64,000 nucleotides of DNA, taken from Dichetophora obliterata (taxonomy: Eukaryota > Arthropoda > Insecta > Diptera > Sciomyzidae). Shown in pieces: positions 34,073 through 45,027 of the stretch; within the stretch, counting starts at the first letter, position 1; the number at the start of each line of letters is the position of its first letter. Below the pieces are notes generated by a model. It was not told the DNA's origin. It ran no database searches and saw only the letters and a program-made list of their open reading frames with translations. The position numbers and the translations under genes were made by a program. Location: positions 179,322,361-179,386,360 of the forward strand of contig OY986436.1 in assembly GCA_963920525.1 (NCBI GenBank), in the 5' to 3' direction.

Positions 34073-34375
34073 AATGCGCGCGTTCACACATGCCCAGCTC
34101 CCATGGCGAAATTCCATGAATTCAAGTACGAATTACTTCCTCATCCTGCATATTCTCCAGATTTCGCTCCTTGCGACTATTTTCTGTTTTCAAACCTGAA
34201 GAAATGTTTCGGTGGAAAGAGATTCACCACAAGAGAGAGGCTCACCACCGAAACAGATGCCTATTTTAACGACCTTCCGAAAACGTATTTTTCGGATGGT
34301 ATCAAAAAATTGGAGTAACGTTAGACGAAGTGTATCGAGCTAAAAGGAGACAATATTGATAAATAAAACTTTTTT
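34073..34375 (+). pseudogene. Mariner transposase, C-terminal part
   Basis: The plus strand reads NARVHTCPAPMAKFHEFKYE from 34073, then LLPHPAYSPDFAPCDYFLF with the last catalytic Asp in APCDYFLF (34 residues after the second catalytic Asp, DD34D spacing). KCFGGKRFTTRER and DLPKTYFSDGIKKLE follow, and after a stop at 34316-34318 TKCIELKGDN. It begins exactly where the transposase at 28757-29458 stops, so the two are probably one gene split by a 4.6 kb insertion. A separate element of the same family is the alternative. Confidence 0.85.
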
Positions 34376-34635
34376 TGCAGTAAAAACCATTCCATGTTTC
34401 ATTTTTAACGGAATTATCAAATTGCCCTCATCTTCCGAATGAACACATTGCTTATACTTTTATAGCGGGAATCCCCTGATCGTTGTTTTAGTCGAAAAAT
34501 AAAAAAAATAAAAATATTGACCACAGCTAACAACATTTTTTTATACACATTTTTTCTCATAAACGCCGTTGTTTCAAATGACAAAAATAGTGTAAGAAAT
34601 CATGAGAATTTTAAAAATGTGTATGAAAAATTGTC

Positions 34636-34706
34636 GGCCTTAATAATCTAGTGGTAGCGCGCTTGACTGTCATCCAAGAGTTCCGGATTCGAATCCGGGC
34701 CAGGTC
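34636..34706 (+). tRNA. Degenerate tRNA-Asp(GTC)-like sequence
   Basis: A-box-like TAGTGGTAGCGCG, an anticodon stem CTTGA/CCAAG with loop CTGTCAT (anticodon GTC), and a perfect T arm CCGGATTCGAATCCGG are present. The 3' strand CCAGGTC would pair fully with GACCTGG, but the 5' strand reads GGCCTTA, so the acceptor stem is only partly formed. It is a tRNA pseudogene or a SINE head more likely than a working gene. Confidence 0.5.
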
Positions 34707-34719
34707 ATGGTACAACGTG

Positions 34720-35427
34720 CTAACCTGTCTTTTGTTATTTAAATCAAGAGAAGTTTTAAAATGATCACTTTACGATGAAAAATTAAAGTTTGTAGTGGTT
34801 TGTCAAAAGGATCGATTAATTACTTGATTTGAGTAAGGTAAAGGCTAAGACTTGCCTCAGATTTAATGTCTCATGGTTCTATAGCTTTTTATGAAAAAAA
34901 TTTCAGCTGTTGTCAATTTTTAAACATGTGGGTTTTGTTTTCTGTGCACAACTCTTTTCACCGTGCTTTGTTTTTTACTCATTCCTCGTCAAAATTTCAC
35001 TCACGTTCTGAACCGAGCATGAATGAAATTCATAGTCTGGACATGCTTAACTGCTAGATTTAGTGTTGACAGCATTCTAAATTTTGGCCCTGCATTAGTT
35101 ATTAGCTAACTTTTTCTCTAAGAAATCAATTATAAATTCTGAAAACGCACGCTAAGAATCTAAAGTTGTTTAAAAATAGAAATAAAAAACTTCTTTTCGC
35201 ACTGAAAAAGAAAATAAATGCAATAAATCGCTAGATGTTGATGGCTTAGCTACCTTTTAGTCCGATTTGCATAACAACCACACAATCTTAACAAAAAAAA
35301 AAATTAAAAACAACTGCGATAACGAAAGCATGGTGCAGTACCGGCTTGTTAGAATTGCAAATAAACCTGTTAACTTTTGCCGTTTGCCAACGTTTACGCC
35401 TTCGACTTCATCGTATGCCACTCTATA
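34720..35427. other. Unassigned intronic sequence
   Basis: No element ends or protein domains recognised. Confidence 0.4.
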
Positions 35428-35429
35428 TA

Positions 35430-37063
35430 CAGTAGTGGTCACGAATTTAGCGCACTTAAAAAAGTAAAGTGAATACTTATATTTTCCATTTATTTGTTGT
35501 AAATTTTTAATTAACTTTTTTTTAATGTATATATTATGTCTTCTTTATTTCTTATATACATTTTTTTATTTCAAAACTTTTCCTTATAGGATTTAAAATC
35601 AAATAAAATTTAAAAATAAGCATTTCGACTTGATCATGAATTTAGCACACCTTCGAAAAAATGTCTAGGATGAAAAATATAATCAAAAATGATTGCATAA
35701 AACTCAATATTTCGTAGGAAATCCCTTATTCTTAATTACTGCATCTCATATCCTTGGTAAACTTTTGACCAAAGCCTCACAACGGTACTTTGGAATACTC
35801 TACTGAATCCTATGGATTTTTCTAAACAAATCTAGCAAATTTTTGGATTTTACTGTTAGTATTTGCTGCTCGACATCCCTCCACAGATTCTCAATCCGGT
35901 TTAAGTCCGATGATTGCGATGGCCACTTAAAAATATCAATATGTTTGTCTTCCAAGCAACTCTTAACTATGTGAGCACTCTGCTTTGGATCATTATCCTG
36001 CATAAAACGCCATTAAAGTGGCAAATTATCCTCTTGAAACGGTATCATGGTATTGACAAGTACGTTTTTGTAAGCGTGCTGATCCATTTTTTTGGTGAAT
36101 TTTAACAATCGGACAAACTCCGTGCCAAGAAAGCGCCGCCCATACCATAGCATTTCAGCCACCCTGTTTAATCGTCTTTAGCGAGTACTTTGGATTGTGT
36201 TGCATGTTTTGAGGACGCCACACATATTGTTTGCTGTCAGATGCGAACCGGCAAAACTTTGATTTATCCCTCCAAAGCACATTTTTCCACAAATTCGTTA
36301 ACTTTTTAAATATTCTTTTGCAAACGCAAGACTACATTTAGTATTTTTTTGCAACACATTGGGTGTATGTTGGTCTATAAAACTACGAAAAAATTTTCCA
36401 TTCAAGCGTCTTGTTATGCCTTTTAATGACACATTTATGCCATATTTTGATGAAATCTCATTATTCATTTTATTTGAGGTCTTAAAAGGATCACTAAGTG
36501 AAGCTCTATAAATCAAATGGCCCTCTCTTGCTATTGTTTTTCACGCTCTTGGTCGCTATTTTACATTTTTAATGCTCTAATACTGCTCTACATGTTGTAA
36601 TGCGTTATGTAATAACTTTCACGAACATCTAAGAAGCAGAGCAATCTCTGAAACTGTGCTTCCACCATTTTTCATTTGCTAAATCAAATGCCGCTGAGCC
36701 TCTGAACATCAGTAGCGATTCGCCATATCTTTCTGCAATTTTTTGTTTGAACTCAAATAGAAACTTAATAATTTTAGTATATCTTACTAGTAAAGTTTAA
36801 TTAACGAAAATAAAATACGATATGGAACAGTAATTCTAACCTGTGCTAAATTCGTGTCCAGCATTTAAACCAAATTGATTCATACTACTTGAAATATGTC
36901 AGAAAATTTAAGAATAACTAAAAAACCAACTAACGGTACATAGAGTTAACTTCATAAACAATACTCAACAAAAAATATTTTTTTACAATTCTCAAGCTAA
37001 GATGTAAAAAATTTCAAATTAGAGTTACTAACACAGTGTTTGCATAATTCGTGACCACCACTG
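35430..37063 (-). mobile_element. Tc1-like element with inner and outer repeats
   Basis: Ends CAGTAGTGGTCACGAATTTA and ATTCGTGACCACCACTG are inverted and flanked by TA (35428-35429, 37064-37065). The 1634-bp length is that of a complete Tc1 element. About 200 bp inside each end lies a second copy of the end motif: ATCATGAATTTAGCACAC at about 35632 and GTGCTAAATTCGTG at about 36842. Inner plus outer repeats of this kind are the IR/DR arrangement of Minos- and Sleeping-Beauty-like elements and act as paired transposase sites. Confidence 0.9.
35800..36760 (-). pseudogene. Tc1 transposase (DD34E), decayed
   Basis: On the minus strand, reading down from about 36516, SDPFKTSNKMNNEISSKYGI and GITRRLNG fit the N-terminal paired-like region, and VLQKNTKCSLAFAKEY the linker. 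Further on are AMVWAAFSWHGVCP (about 36130), MDQHAYKNVLVNTMIPF (about 36035-36088), and FMQDNDPKQSAHIVKSCLED from 36003 with the second catalytic Asp in DND. WPSQSSDLNRIENLW (about 35900) has the Glu at DD34E spacing; the usual DLNP is DLNR. Many frame changes separate the pieces, so the gene is dead although the element keeps its full length. Confidence 0.85.
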
Positions 37064-37065
37064 TA

Positions 37066-37990
37066 TATCTTAAACGTCAAAGCAAGCTTCGTTAGTTAAA
37101 AAGCATAACTTAATATCTGCTTCTTAATTTTTTTCCGTGTTTCGTTCTCTCAGCCAATTTAAAAACCACTCGTTGTGCTCATTTTGTTACTTCATTTTAA
37201 TTTCGAAAATGAGGTCATTCAAATTAATAAAACAACTGAAAGCATTAATGGAAATGTTTAAAATTTCAAGTACGATTAAGCGAAATAACAAAGTACTTAC
37301 GAAGCTTAGCGTACTTCTTCTTAGGCGTAACTAAGAATTTCTGTCACGGCTTTAGTCAAGACTAGTTTGATAATTTTGTGTTCTTGGAATCACTTATTTA
37401 AATTGGTTTCGGTTTAGTTTCAATAAAAAATAGTTTTTGTTTTATCTTTGCGTTAGCTTTTCAGTTTTAGTGGCATTTAAAATAAAAAAATTTAAAGCAA
37501 TATTTAACTTTTGCGGTATTCGGATTCGGATTATATAAAATTACTTTTACATTCTTTGATCTATTTTGACGAAACAAGTTTCTTTAAAAGCTATCAGGTC
37601 TTTCGTTGCATCATCTTTATATTTGGTAGTCATCTCTGTAAATGCAGACGTTATCCGCATATCTCAAACTATCGCTAATCTTACGTTACGAATAGAACTC
37701 AGTGTGTTTAACCAGAAACACCATAGAGCAGGGGTCTCTTCGTCTTTTCGGAAGGTAACTTATAAATAGCCATTAGCTTTTTAAGAAGTTTCTATAAACC
37801 TAGCCAACTTTGGTGTATTAAAGGATCATTACAAATGGTCCAATTACAAATAAAAGATCATTACAAATGCGTTAATCTTGTTTCGACAAAAAATAATGTT
37901 ATTGCATATATTTTTTAATAAGACCATTGTTTCTTTATAAAAATCTGTTAATTTTAATTTGAACTCAAAACTTGCCAAGTAACAATACTG
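37066..37990. other. Unassigned intronic sequence
   Basis: No element ends or protein domains recognised. Short open frames have background composition only. Confidence 0.4.
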
Positions 37991-37991
37991 A

Positions 37992-39177
37992 ACACGCAGA
38001 GAAAAAGCCATGGTTGAGACATGATTATTGCAATAATAATTTTTTTACTAAAATTATTGTATTATTTCTGCACACACAAATTTTTGCCTTAATACAGTCA
38101 TTATTTACTAATATTGGTACCAAAAATAGCGTTATAGTTGAAATCATAACATCATTGAAATCGTCAACATGCTATGATTGCCTCAACTATTAGTTGCAAC
38201 AAAAATGTTGTAGTTCTGTCAATCATCTTAAATGAATAAATGTCAACGATAATGTCAAAAGAATGTCAATCATAAATGTGAATATTATTATAGAGACAAA
38301 CTTATTAGAATTTTGAATGTTTGTCTGAACTATTCTTTGATTGTTGGCAAACGAAGCAGAACATAACCAAAAATCGAAAGAATTAATTGTGTCTGAACAG
38401 TTTGCAGGAAAAAATTTCACTTCATTTAGACACAATAAGTTTTATCGATTCCTGGCTATGTACCGTTTCATTTGTCAACTGTTCAATTATTGTGTTTTGT
38501 CTTAAATCGACTTATCCTAAAAACAGCACGCAGAAAAGTGACATTTTCGACTTTGATTGTAGCAAACATATTTGTATTTACCGTAAACATATTTCGCTAT
38601 TCTGACCATATTTTGTTTATCACAAATATTGCTATTTTTGTGACAATGCACTTAATGCACCATGTTTATTAATGGCATTAGTCAGGCGAGCGGTAGTAGC
38701 GGCTGTGGCTTACTGGTAGTATGCATGGCTCGTAAGCGAAAAAGTCACGGTTCAAACCCCAGCTCGAACAAAAAATTTTATCAAAAAGATTTTTCAATTG
38801 AATTAATATTTCTGTTCAGCCCAGACAATGGTAAACCTCTGGAGATATCTTAATTAATAGCTGTGAAAATTGGAGTGTATGAAAATAAAAAAAAAATAAA
38901 ATTATTGTTTCAATAATATTCTGGATCCTAAAAATAAATACATAAGATAGTTGTTGCAATCATTCTATTTTTGACCCAATAAAAGAATAATGATTGTTTT
39001 AATAATATTTTGGTTCCTACAAAAAAGTTCTTTTTCTAAATATGGTTGTTGTAATCATTTTATCATGATCAAAGAAAATATTATATGTTTAAGAACATGT
39101 TAGCAACAATCATAATCCGAATCATACTATGATCCTCTTAAAACATGGTTGTTGGAACTATGTTTTTTTTCTGCGTT
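37992..39177. mobile_element. MITE with ACGCAGAGAAAAA ends
   Basis: ACGCAGAGAAAAAGCCATGG at the left and CATAGTTCC...TTTTTTTTCTGCGT on the right (read as complement: ACGCAGAAAAAAAACATAG) are loosely inverted. Short ends of the ACRCAGAGAAAA type belong to a common class of fly MITEs. The interior repeats ATAATATTTTGG and TTGTTGCAATCAT words in both orientations and hosts a SINE copy at 38699. I could not define the target duplication. Confidence 0.5.
38699..38870 (+). mobile_element. tRNA-derived SINE, family 1 (truncated)
   Basis: A-box-like TGGCTTACTGGTAGTATGC and B-box GGTTCAAACCC are spaced as in a tRNA. They are followed by CAGCTCGAAC and the body motif TTTTTCAATTGAATTAAT(A/T)TTTCTGTTC, shared with the copies at 40445 and 44755. 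The body ends early. Confidence 0.7.
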
Positions 39178-39307
39178 TATTTACTTCCTTATTCAACATT
39201 ATAAGATTATATTTATTTTTTTTTTTTATTTTCATTATTTATTTTTTTCGGTAAAATTGTCAAAGTTATCAGCAAAATTTTGATCACAGTTTACAAAAAG
39301 TAATAAA

Positions 39308-39632
39308 ATTATGTTGACTTTATATGATTTAAATAATAATTCTAAATGTGTGATAGTTTAAATCATACTTGATTTTAAATACAAATTCTAGTTGTTTGAT
39401 AGTTTAAAATCGTTTATTGAGCTTAAGGTCAAAGTTAGAACAATTAATTAATGTTACAACTGTTGTTTCTTTAGAAAGATTCGTTAGAACAATTAATTGT
39501 TCTAACTTTGACCTTAAGCTCAATAAATGATTTTAAACTATCAAAGAACTAGAATTTGTATTTAAAATCAAGTATGATTTAAACTATCACACATTTAGAA
39601 TTATTATTTAAATCATATAAAGTCAACATAAT
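39308..39632. repeat. Near-perfect 142-bp palindrome
   Basis: The left arm 39308-39449 and right arm 39491-39632 are reverse complements with only two mismatches that I can find (about 98.6 percent), separated by 41 bases. Outer ends are ATTATGTTGAC / GTCAACATAAT. The inner end of the right arm contains its own 24-base palindrome at 39483-39506. No coding sequence. It may be a very young foldback MITE, or a product of inverted duplication. Confidence 0.9.
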
Positions 39633-39639
39633 AAATAAA

Positions 39640-40440
39640 GAGGTCATTTAGGAAAACACTTTAAAAATAATAAAATTTTAAAAAACTCTTTTTTTTAGTT
39701 TAAAGTGTTAATTTTTTTATTTAAATTCGTTTAAACTTAAGGCCAATGTTGTACAAATATATAAAAAAAAACTAATTTTTTGAGAGCTATAAAATTATAT
39801 AGTAAATTTTTGTAGTATCTACATTAAACTATGTGCAATATCTTCAAATGTACACTTTTTATACTTTTCAAATCCATTAAAACAGAGTATTAGTAATAAA
39901 ATGCATTTTTTCATAAAAAAAAATTGGTAAAACAAAAGTCATTAACATATTAGTTAAAAAACTTTTAATTTCACTGTTGAATAATTTTATGATTTTATTT
40001 TGTGTTTTAATTGTTTAATGGTTGTTTTTTTTTGTGTTGCAATTACATTGCGATATCGTTTGGCAGCGACTACATTTTCGTCAGCTATACGCACAGACAA
40101 AGAAGCAGTTAGACAGCAACATATTTATAGTATGTTCAACATGTCGAAAAATTAAAAAACTGTTTTATGAGCCTTTTTCGTGGTGGTTTTTTTTTTCTAA
40201 CAATTAAATCAGTTTAGCTTCAAAAAAATGGCGAAAACAACAGTGATTTTCACAAAATAACGAATTTTCTTGCGAAAAACTCAATTAATTTTATTGTACA
40301 ATTCTTTTATGAACTTACATCTAAACTAAGAGCTAAACTTTATTTTTGATTTTGGTAATTAACTCATTTCCTGTTCATTAATACGTTACTTAACCCTCTA
40401 GCGTCCACAACCATGGCTAAACAGTTTTATAAATAACTAA
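39640..40440. other. AT-rich spacer
   Basis: No gene. TTAACCCTCTAGCGTCCA at 40391-40408 resembles a piggyBac-type TTAA-CCC terminus, but no partner end was found. Confidence 0.35.
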
Positions 40441-40444
40441 GTAA

Positions 40445-40735
40445 GTTGCGGCCGTAGCCTATTGGGTAGAGTGCGTGGCCCCTAAGCTAAAGAACTACGA
40501 CAGCCAGGGTTCAATTCCAGCTCAAGACAGAAAATTTTTTCAATTGAATTAATTTTTCTGTTCGGTCGTCACCTCTCTGCAGACAATGACAAACCTCAGA
40601 GAGTAAAAATTGTCATGTAAAGCTTCTTGAGAACATAAGGCGTTCGGAGCCGGCATCAAACACGTAGGTCCAATTCTCGGTCATTTGTGATCAAATGTTT
40701 GATGTACCAAATGTTTGAATAACACGCACAACAAA
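40445..40735 (+). mobile_element. tRNA-derived SINE, family 1 (near full length)
   Basis: The tRNA part starts GCGGCCGTAGCCTATTGGGTAG (A box) and has B box GGTTCAATTCC about 45 bases later. The body reads CAATTGAATTAATTTTTCTG, GTCGTCACCTCTCTGCAGAC, CTTCTTGAGAACATAAGGCG and TCGGTCATTTGTGATCAAA. The copy at 44755-45027 is the same sequence inverted, which fixes the family length at about 270-290 bp. Confidence 0.85.
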
Positions 40736-40917
40736 ATTGATCAATAGAAGAAGATAGGTCAAAGTCCTTCTAAGGGTTGAAATGGCCAGTTTATTTATTT
40801 TTTTTATTTTTAAGTCGTTCAAAAAAACTACTTTGAAATATTAAACTTTCTACTGAGTTTTGTTTGAAATCGTTGTGTTCTTTAAAACTGAATTTATTTC
40901 AACTTTATATTAAAACA

Positions 40918-41640
40918 CACTCTGAAAACTGATTGAAAAATCTCTACAATAAATGTTGTGAAATATCACGACATTTATTGGTGATTTTGTAAAAAAACCA
41001 CGCTATGCAGCGATTTTTTTCAATTTTGTCTGTAAATCAGCGTCTTTTTCGAAAATATGTGTATTTACTCTACTATTCACGCTATTTGAGCGTGTTTTTG
41101 CTAAGAGAGTCTTAAAATATGTATATTTTCCTTACTTTTCACACTATTTCAGCGTGTTCTCGCTCAGATAGTCCTAAAAACGCTCCAGCAGCGGTATTTT
41201 ACGCTTGTCCTTAAATAAACACCTCTGCTTTAACGTCATATGATTACAAAGAGTTTATTCGAACAAGTGTCAAATTATATACAACTTAAACCGTAGATTG
41301 GGCACAGCTTAATTACTCAAGCCAACTGAAAAAGGAAAGAGTAGCGCCTTCTGCTGAGTTATTTACTCTATACAGAGTTGTTGCTGCCATGTTCAAAATT
41401 TACTCGATTGAATGCTAGAATGAAACTTACGCATTTCTAGCTTTTTTTTATAACCGCAGACAAGATTGGAAGAAATAATTTTAGAAGATAGTTTTTACAA
41501 GAGAGCTTAATAAATAATTGTAGTTGAGAGGATTCACGTATTTTTAACGATAAATATGTATAATTTTGTTCTATGGGATTTAACGACAATAAATGTAGGC
41601 AATCAGTTGTAGTTGATTCTTGTGAATTTTTGTTAGAGTG
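40918..41640. mobile_element. CACTCT-ended element, copy 2
   Basis: Direct-orientation copy of 32492-33372 with the same ends (CACTCTGAAAACTG, TTTTTGTTAGAGTG) and CA on each side. It has only about two of the hairpin-bearing tandem units instead of about five, so the 881 versus 723 bp length difference is largely the minisatellite. Confidence 0.75.
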
Positions 41641-42571
41641 CAGAGTTACTTGGTAGTTCGTATAAATAATTATTATTATTCTATATTAGCTTTTATCTTA
41701 TTGTTTTTTTTTTAAACAAAAAGATAAAAGTAAATCTTTTGAAATTATCGCCTTTATTAGTTCATTCACCATTTACAAATCACCATTTAAAAATTTTAAA
41801 GATTTTTAGATTACAAAATTTCTTATAATATACTTTTGGAAAAATAATTTTGATTGATTTCATGTCATCAGTGCTTGAATTAGAGCTAGTCTTCTGTAGT
41901 TGGTATCAGTTCATAATAGAAGTGCACGGTTAAAAATCTTGGACTAAATTTTTAACTTTGTTTGATTATATATAGGACAACACCAAAAAAAAATTACTTT
42001 TTAATTCAAGGAAAAGTTGCATCATTACGAATGCAACTAAGCTTTCGAAAACGTGGCTTCGAGACCCAGCTCGGACAAAAAAAAATATATATTACTTTAT
42101 TCTCCTTATTTTTAAATTAAGATTTTTTTATAATTTTTACTGATTATTTAAAATTTTTTAAAAATTTTTGAACTATTTTTTATACAAAAGCTTAATGTAA
42201 ATTCGTAGTCAAAAAATAGACTATAACTTAAAATTTATTAATATTAAAATGAATTAAACTGAAGAAGGGATTAAAAATAGTAGGTACTTTTTGGATTAAA
42301 AATACCTTTAATCGAAAGTTTAGATTGCACTCGAAAAACCGTGTACCCTGCATTTTGGATATGACGGCAGTGTACAATTAATAGCGTTTTCATAAGTGAA
42401 TTTTTACACAGAACATAAATGATTTTTTAAAGTACCATTTCATGTTGAATATTCTAAATGCCTATTGGAATTCAATGTAAACGTAGTATAAAGTGCGAAC
42501 GTCATATCGTGTAGTAAAAATTGCTTGAAAAATATTTTTACTTTATTTAAAACGCGCAGCTAAAATTAATA
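41641..42571. other. Spacer holding a SINE-like copy
   Basis: No gene. 42017-42215 repeats the SINE-like unit of 12898-13090 (CATCATTACGAATG, TTCGAGACCCAGCTCGGAC, A-run, ATACAAAAG body). The rest is unassigned. Confidence 0.5.
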
Positions 42572-42953
42572 AGGGTTCTCATCTAAACATGTAAGCATGT
42601 TAACATGTAATGCATGTAAACTTTTGATGAGCGATAAAGTGTAAATAGCGTAAATGTTGACAAAATCACAGCTGCGGTTAAGGTTGCAGAATCACCTTTA
42701 TTCAATTTTAAATCTTTCAAAAATCTTTATTAACATGGAAAAATAAATATTTGTATTTACTTCTACTATTTTAAGTATGTAATAAGTAGCGCCAAAAGGC
42801 AACCCTCCTTCACACATGTAGATTTACATGTTATTTTACACTCTAAAATAAGCTCGGAAATGATGTAAACTCACACAAGTACAAATTTTGACAGATAGTT
42901 TACTGTAAGTTCACAATGTTTACGGGTCAGTTACATGCTTAGATGAGAACCCT
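42572..42953. mobile_element. MITE, AGGGTTCTCATCTAA ends, TA target
   Basis: AAGGGTTCTCATCTAAACATG and CATGCTTAGATGAGAACCCTT are inverted ends of about 20 bp with TA outside (42570-42571, 42954-42955). Inside, ACATGTAA, GTAAAC and TGTTTAC words recur near both ends. 382 bp, no coding sequence. Confidence 0.8.
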
Positions 42954-43228
42954 TAATGTTTGTTCAGCCTAGCTCATCTTTAAAACAAAAACAGTTGCGC
43001 TTTTTAAATATCTAAATTTAATTTTCCTGCTGAAAATTTCCACTCTCGTCTTAACACATTCAGGCTGACAGCTTTGTGTTCGCAATATGGTGTAAGAAAT
43101 TGATTCTTAGAATTGATTCCAGTTCTAAAAACAAAGCAAATGCTAAACCATATTTGAACACAAACCATATAAGAAAAAAATTTCAACTATGCTGTTAAAA
43201 AAAAATTACGTGCTTTGCCAAGAATTTA

Positions 43229-44000
43229 CACGGAGAAAATAGTTTGCTTAATTTGTATGGTGATTAAGCAAACTGGCGCTTGATTCTCAGCCACTTCAAA
43301 ATTATGCTAAATTGAATTTTAATTAAATTCAAGCAAATATTTTCTTAGTTATTTTAAACTGCAAAAGCAAATTTTTACTTAATTGAAGCAAACATTTGCT
43401 TAGTTATTATAAATTGGAATAGATAATTTTTATTAGTTTTTGCTGAAATCTAGGATATTTTTAAAGTGAAATTATTATTAACATTAAATTAAATTCAAAA
43501 ATTACCACCATCTGGAGATTTAAACCTCGGCCGCGTGAGTGTAAGTGCATGGGCTTATCCATTCGACCATTGCAGTTGTTAACCAATCGTCGCCTAATTA
43601 TCTTCATTAAGAATAAACGTGTTGTATGTTTAGTAGAAATTTGCTTGAATTTAGTAAAATTTTGCTATTTGAGTTTATAATAACTAAGCAAATATTTCCT
43701 TGACTTAAGTAAAAATTTGCTATTCCAATTTATAATAACTAAGCAAATGTTTGCTTGAATTAAGTAGAAATTTGCTATTTGAATTTATAATAACTTAGCA
43801 AATATTTGCTTGAGTTAAGTAAAAATTTGCTATCACTTTTTAATAACTTAGGAAATATTTGCTTGAATTTAATATAATTTTGCTTTTTTTGTAAATACAT
43901 GAGGAGTGATTTCAATTTAGCAATCTTTTTCTAAAATCGCATCGTGATTGAGCAAAATTTTGCTGATTTGTTTGATTAAAACAAAATAGTTTTCTCTATG
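43229..44000. mobile_element. MITE, CACGGAGAAAATAG ends, with tandem AGCAAATATTTGCT array
   Basis: CACGGAGAAAATAGTTTGC (left) and ATAGTTTTCTCTATG (right) are inverted, with TA on both sides. The interior carries at least seven units of AGCAAAT(A/G)TTTGCTTGAATTTAGT with AAATTTGCTAT(T)...TTTATAATAACTTA, spaced about 60 bp apart (43330-43890). Each AGCAAATATTTGCT is itself palindromic. A tRNA-like fragment sits at 43505-43580. Confidence 0.75.
43505..43580 (-). mobile_element. tRNA-like (Leu/Ser type) fragment inside a MITE
   Basis: On the minus strand, GCAATGGTCGAATGGATAAG resembles an A box and GAGGTTTAAATCTCC a B box. Shares ACAACTG and TGGATAAG with the fragment at 12801-12874, so the two form a small SINE-like family. 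Confidence 0.45.
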
Positions 44001-44009
44001 TAAAAATTA

Positions 44010-44754
44010 CAAAATATGGTGCAAGTATATGCTAACTTCCAGAAGAGATTTATCTGCGTTTATTACGATAAAAATAGGTTTATAACGCCATCTAGCTATT
44101 GTGTTTTGCAAATTTTGCATTTTTTCTACAAATAGTAAACTTTTTATTAAAGATTTTTCAAATTTGTAGATAGAATTCACGATAACTTTTTCGATGAAAT
44201 AATCATATATATGTGCAAAAACCGCACATTCCATGTATTTCTTAAGATAAGTTTAACACTGGCTATCGTTAAGAAAACAGTAAAAAAAATAAAAAAATGC
44301 TTAGGATGAAATAAGAGGGACCACACCCTCCAATAAAAGGGTCCAAAAAATTACTCTTCAGGTCAAAGCATTTTTTAAAAATCATAAAAACAACATTTAA
44401 AAAAAAAAGAATTCGTCACAAAAATCAAAAAGGGTCCTTAAAAGTAGTAGAAAAACCAATTTTGTGTCAAACTGCAATAGTTTTTGTATAAAAGTGATAG
44501 GTCATATAAAAGAGTATAAAAATTTTAATTTTCTATTTTTATTATTTTTACAACAAAAGCAACTTTTGCACCATTTTTTGGAAGAAAAATTAATTTTTTT
44601 TTACTTTTTTAAAAAAAAATATTAAAAATATAAATCCTTAGCTAACGAAACTGTTGCAGTAATTTTTTGCAAGTAATTTAATTGAATTTTTGACAAAAGA
44701 AGATTGAATGAAATATATTAAAACACAAAGAAGCTATTCGCGTTGAAAGTCAAA
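44010..44754. other. AT-rich spacer
   Basis: Long A and T runs and no recognisable element or gene. Confidence 0.4.
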
Positions 44755-45027
44755 ACTTTGTGCGTGTTATTAAATGTTTGATCACAAATGACCGAGAACT
44801 GGACCTACGTGTTTTATGCCGACTCCGAACGGCTTACGTTCTCAAGAAACTTTACATGGCAGTTTTTACTCTCTGAGGTTTGTCATTGTCTGCAGAGAGG
44901 TGACGACCGAACAGAAAAATTAATTCAATTGAAAAAACATTCTGTCTGAGCTGGAATTGAACCCGGGCTACCGCGGTTCTTTAGCTTAGGGGCCACGCAC
45001 GCTACCCACTAGGCTACGGCCGCCACT
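44755..45027 (-). mobile_element. tRNA-derived SINE, family 1 (inverted copy)
   Basis: Reverse complement of 40445-40735 along nearly its full length: GGCGGCCGTAGCC head, GGTTCAATTCCAGCTCAGAC, GGTCGTCACCTCTCTGCAG and ACCGAGAAC...GTGATCAAAC. The two copies face each other 4.3 kb apart and could pair in a transcript of the locus. Confidence 0.85.
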
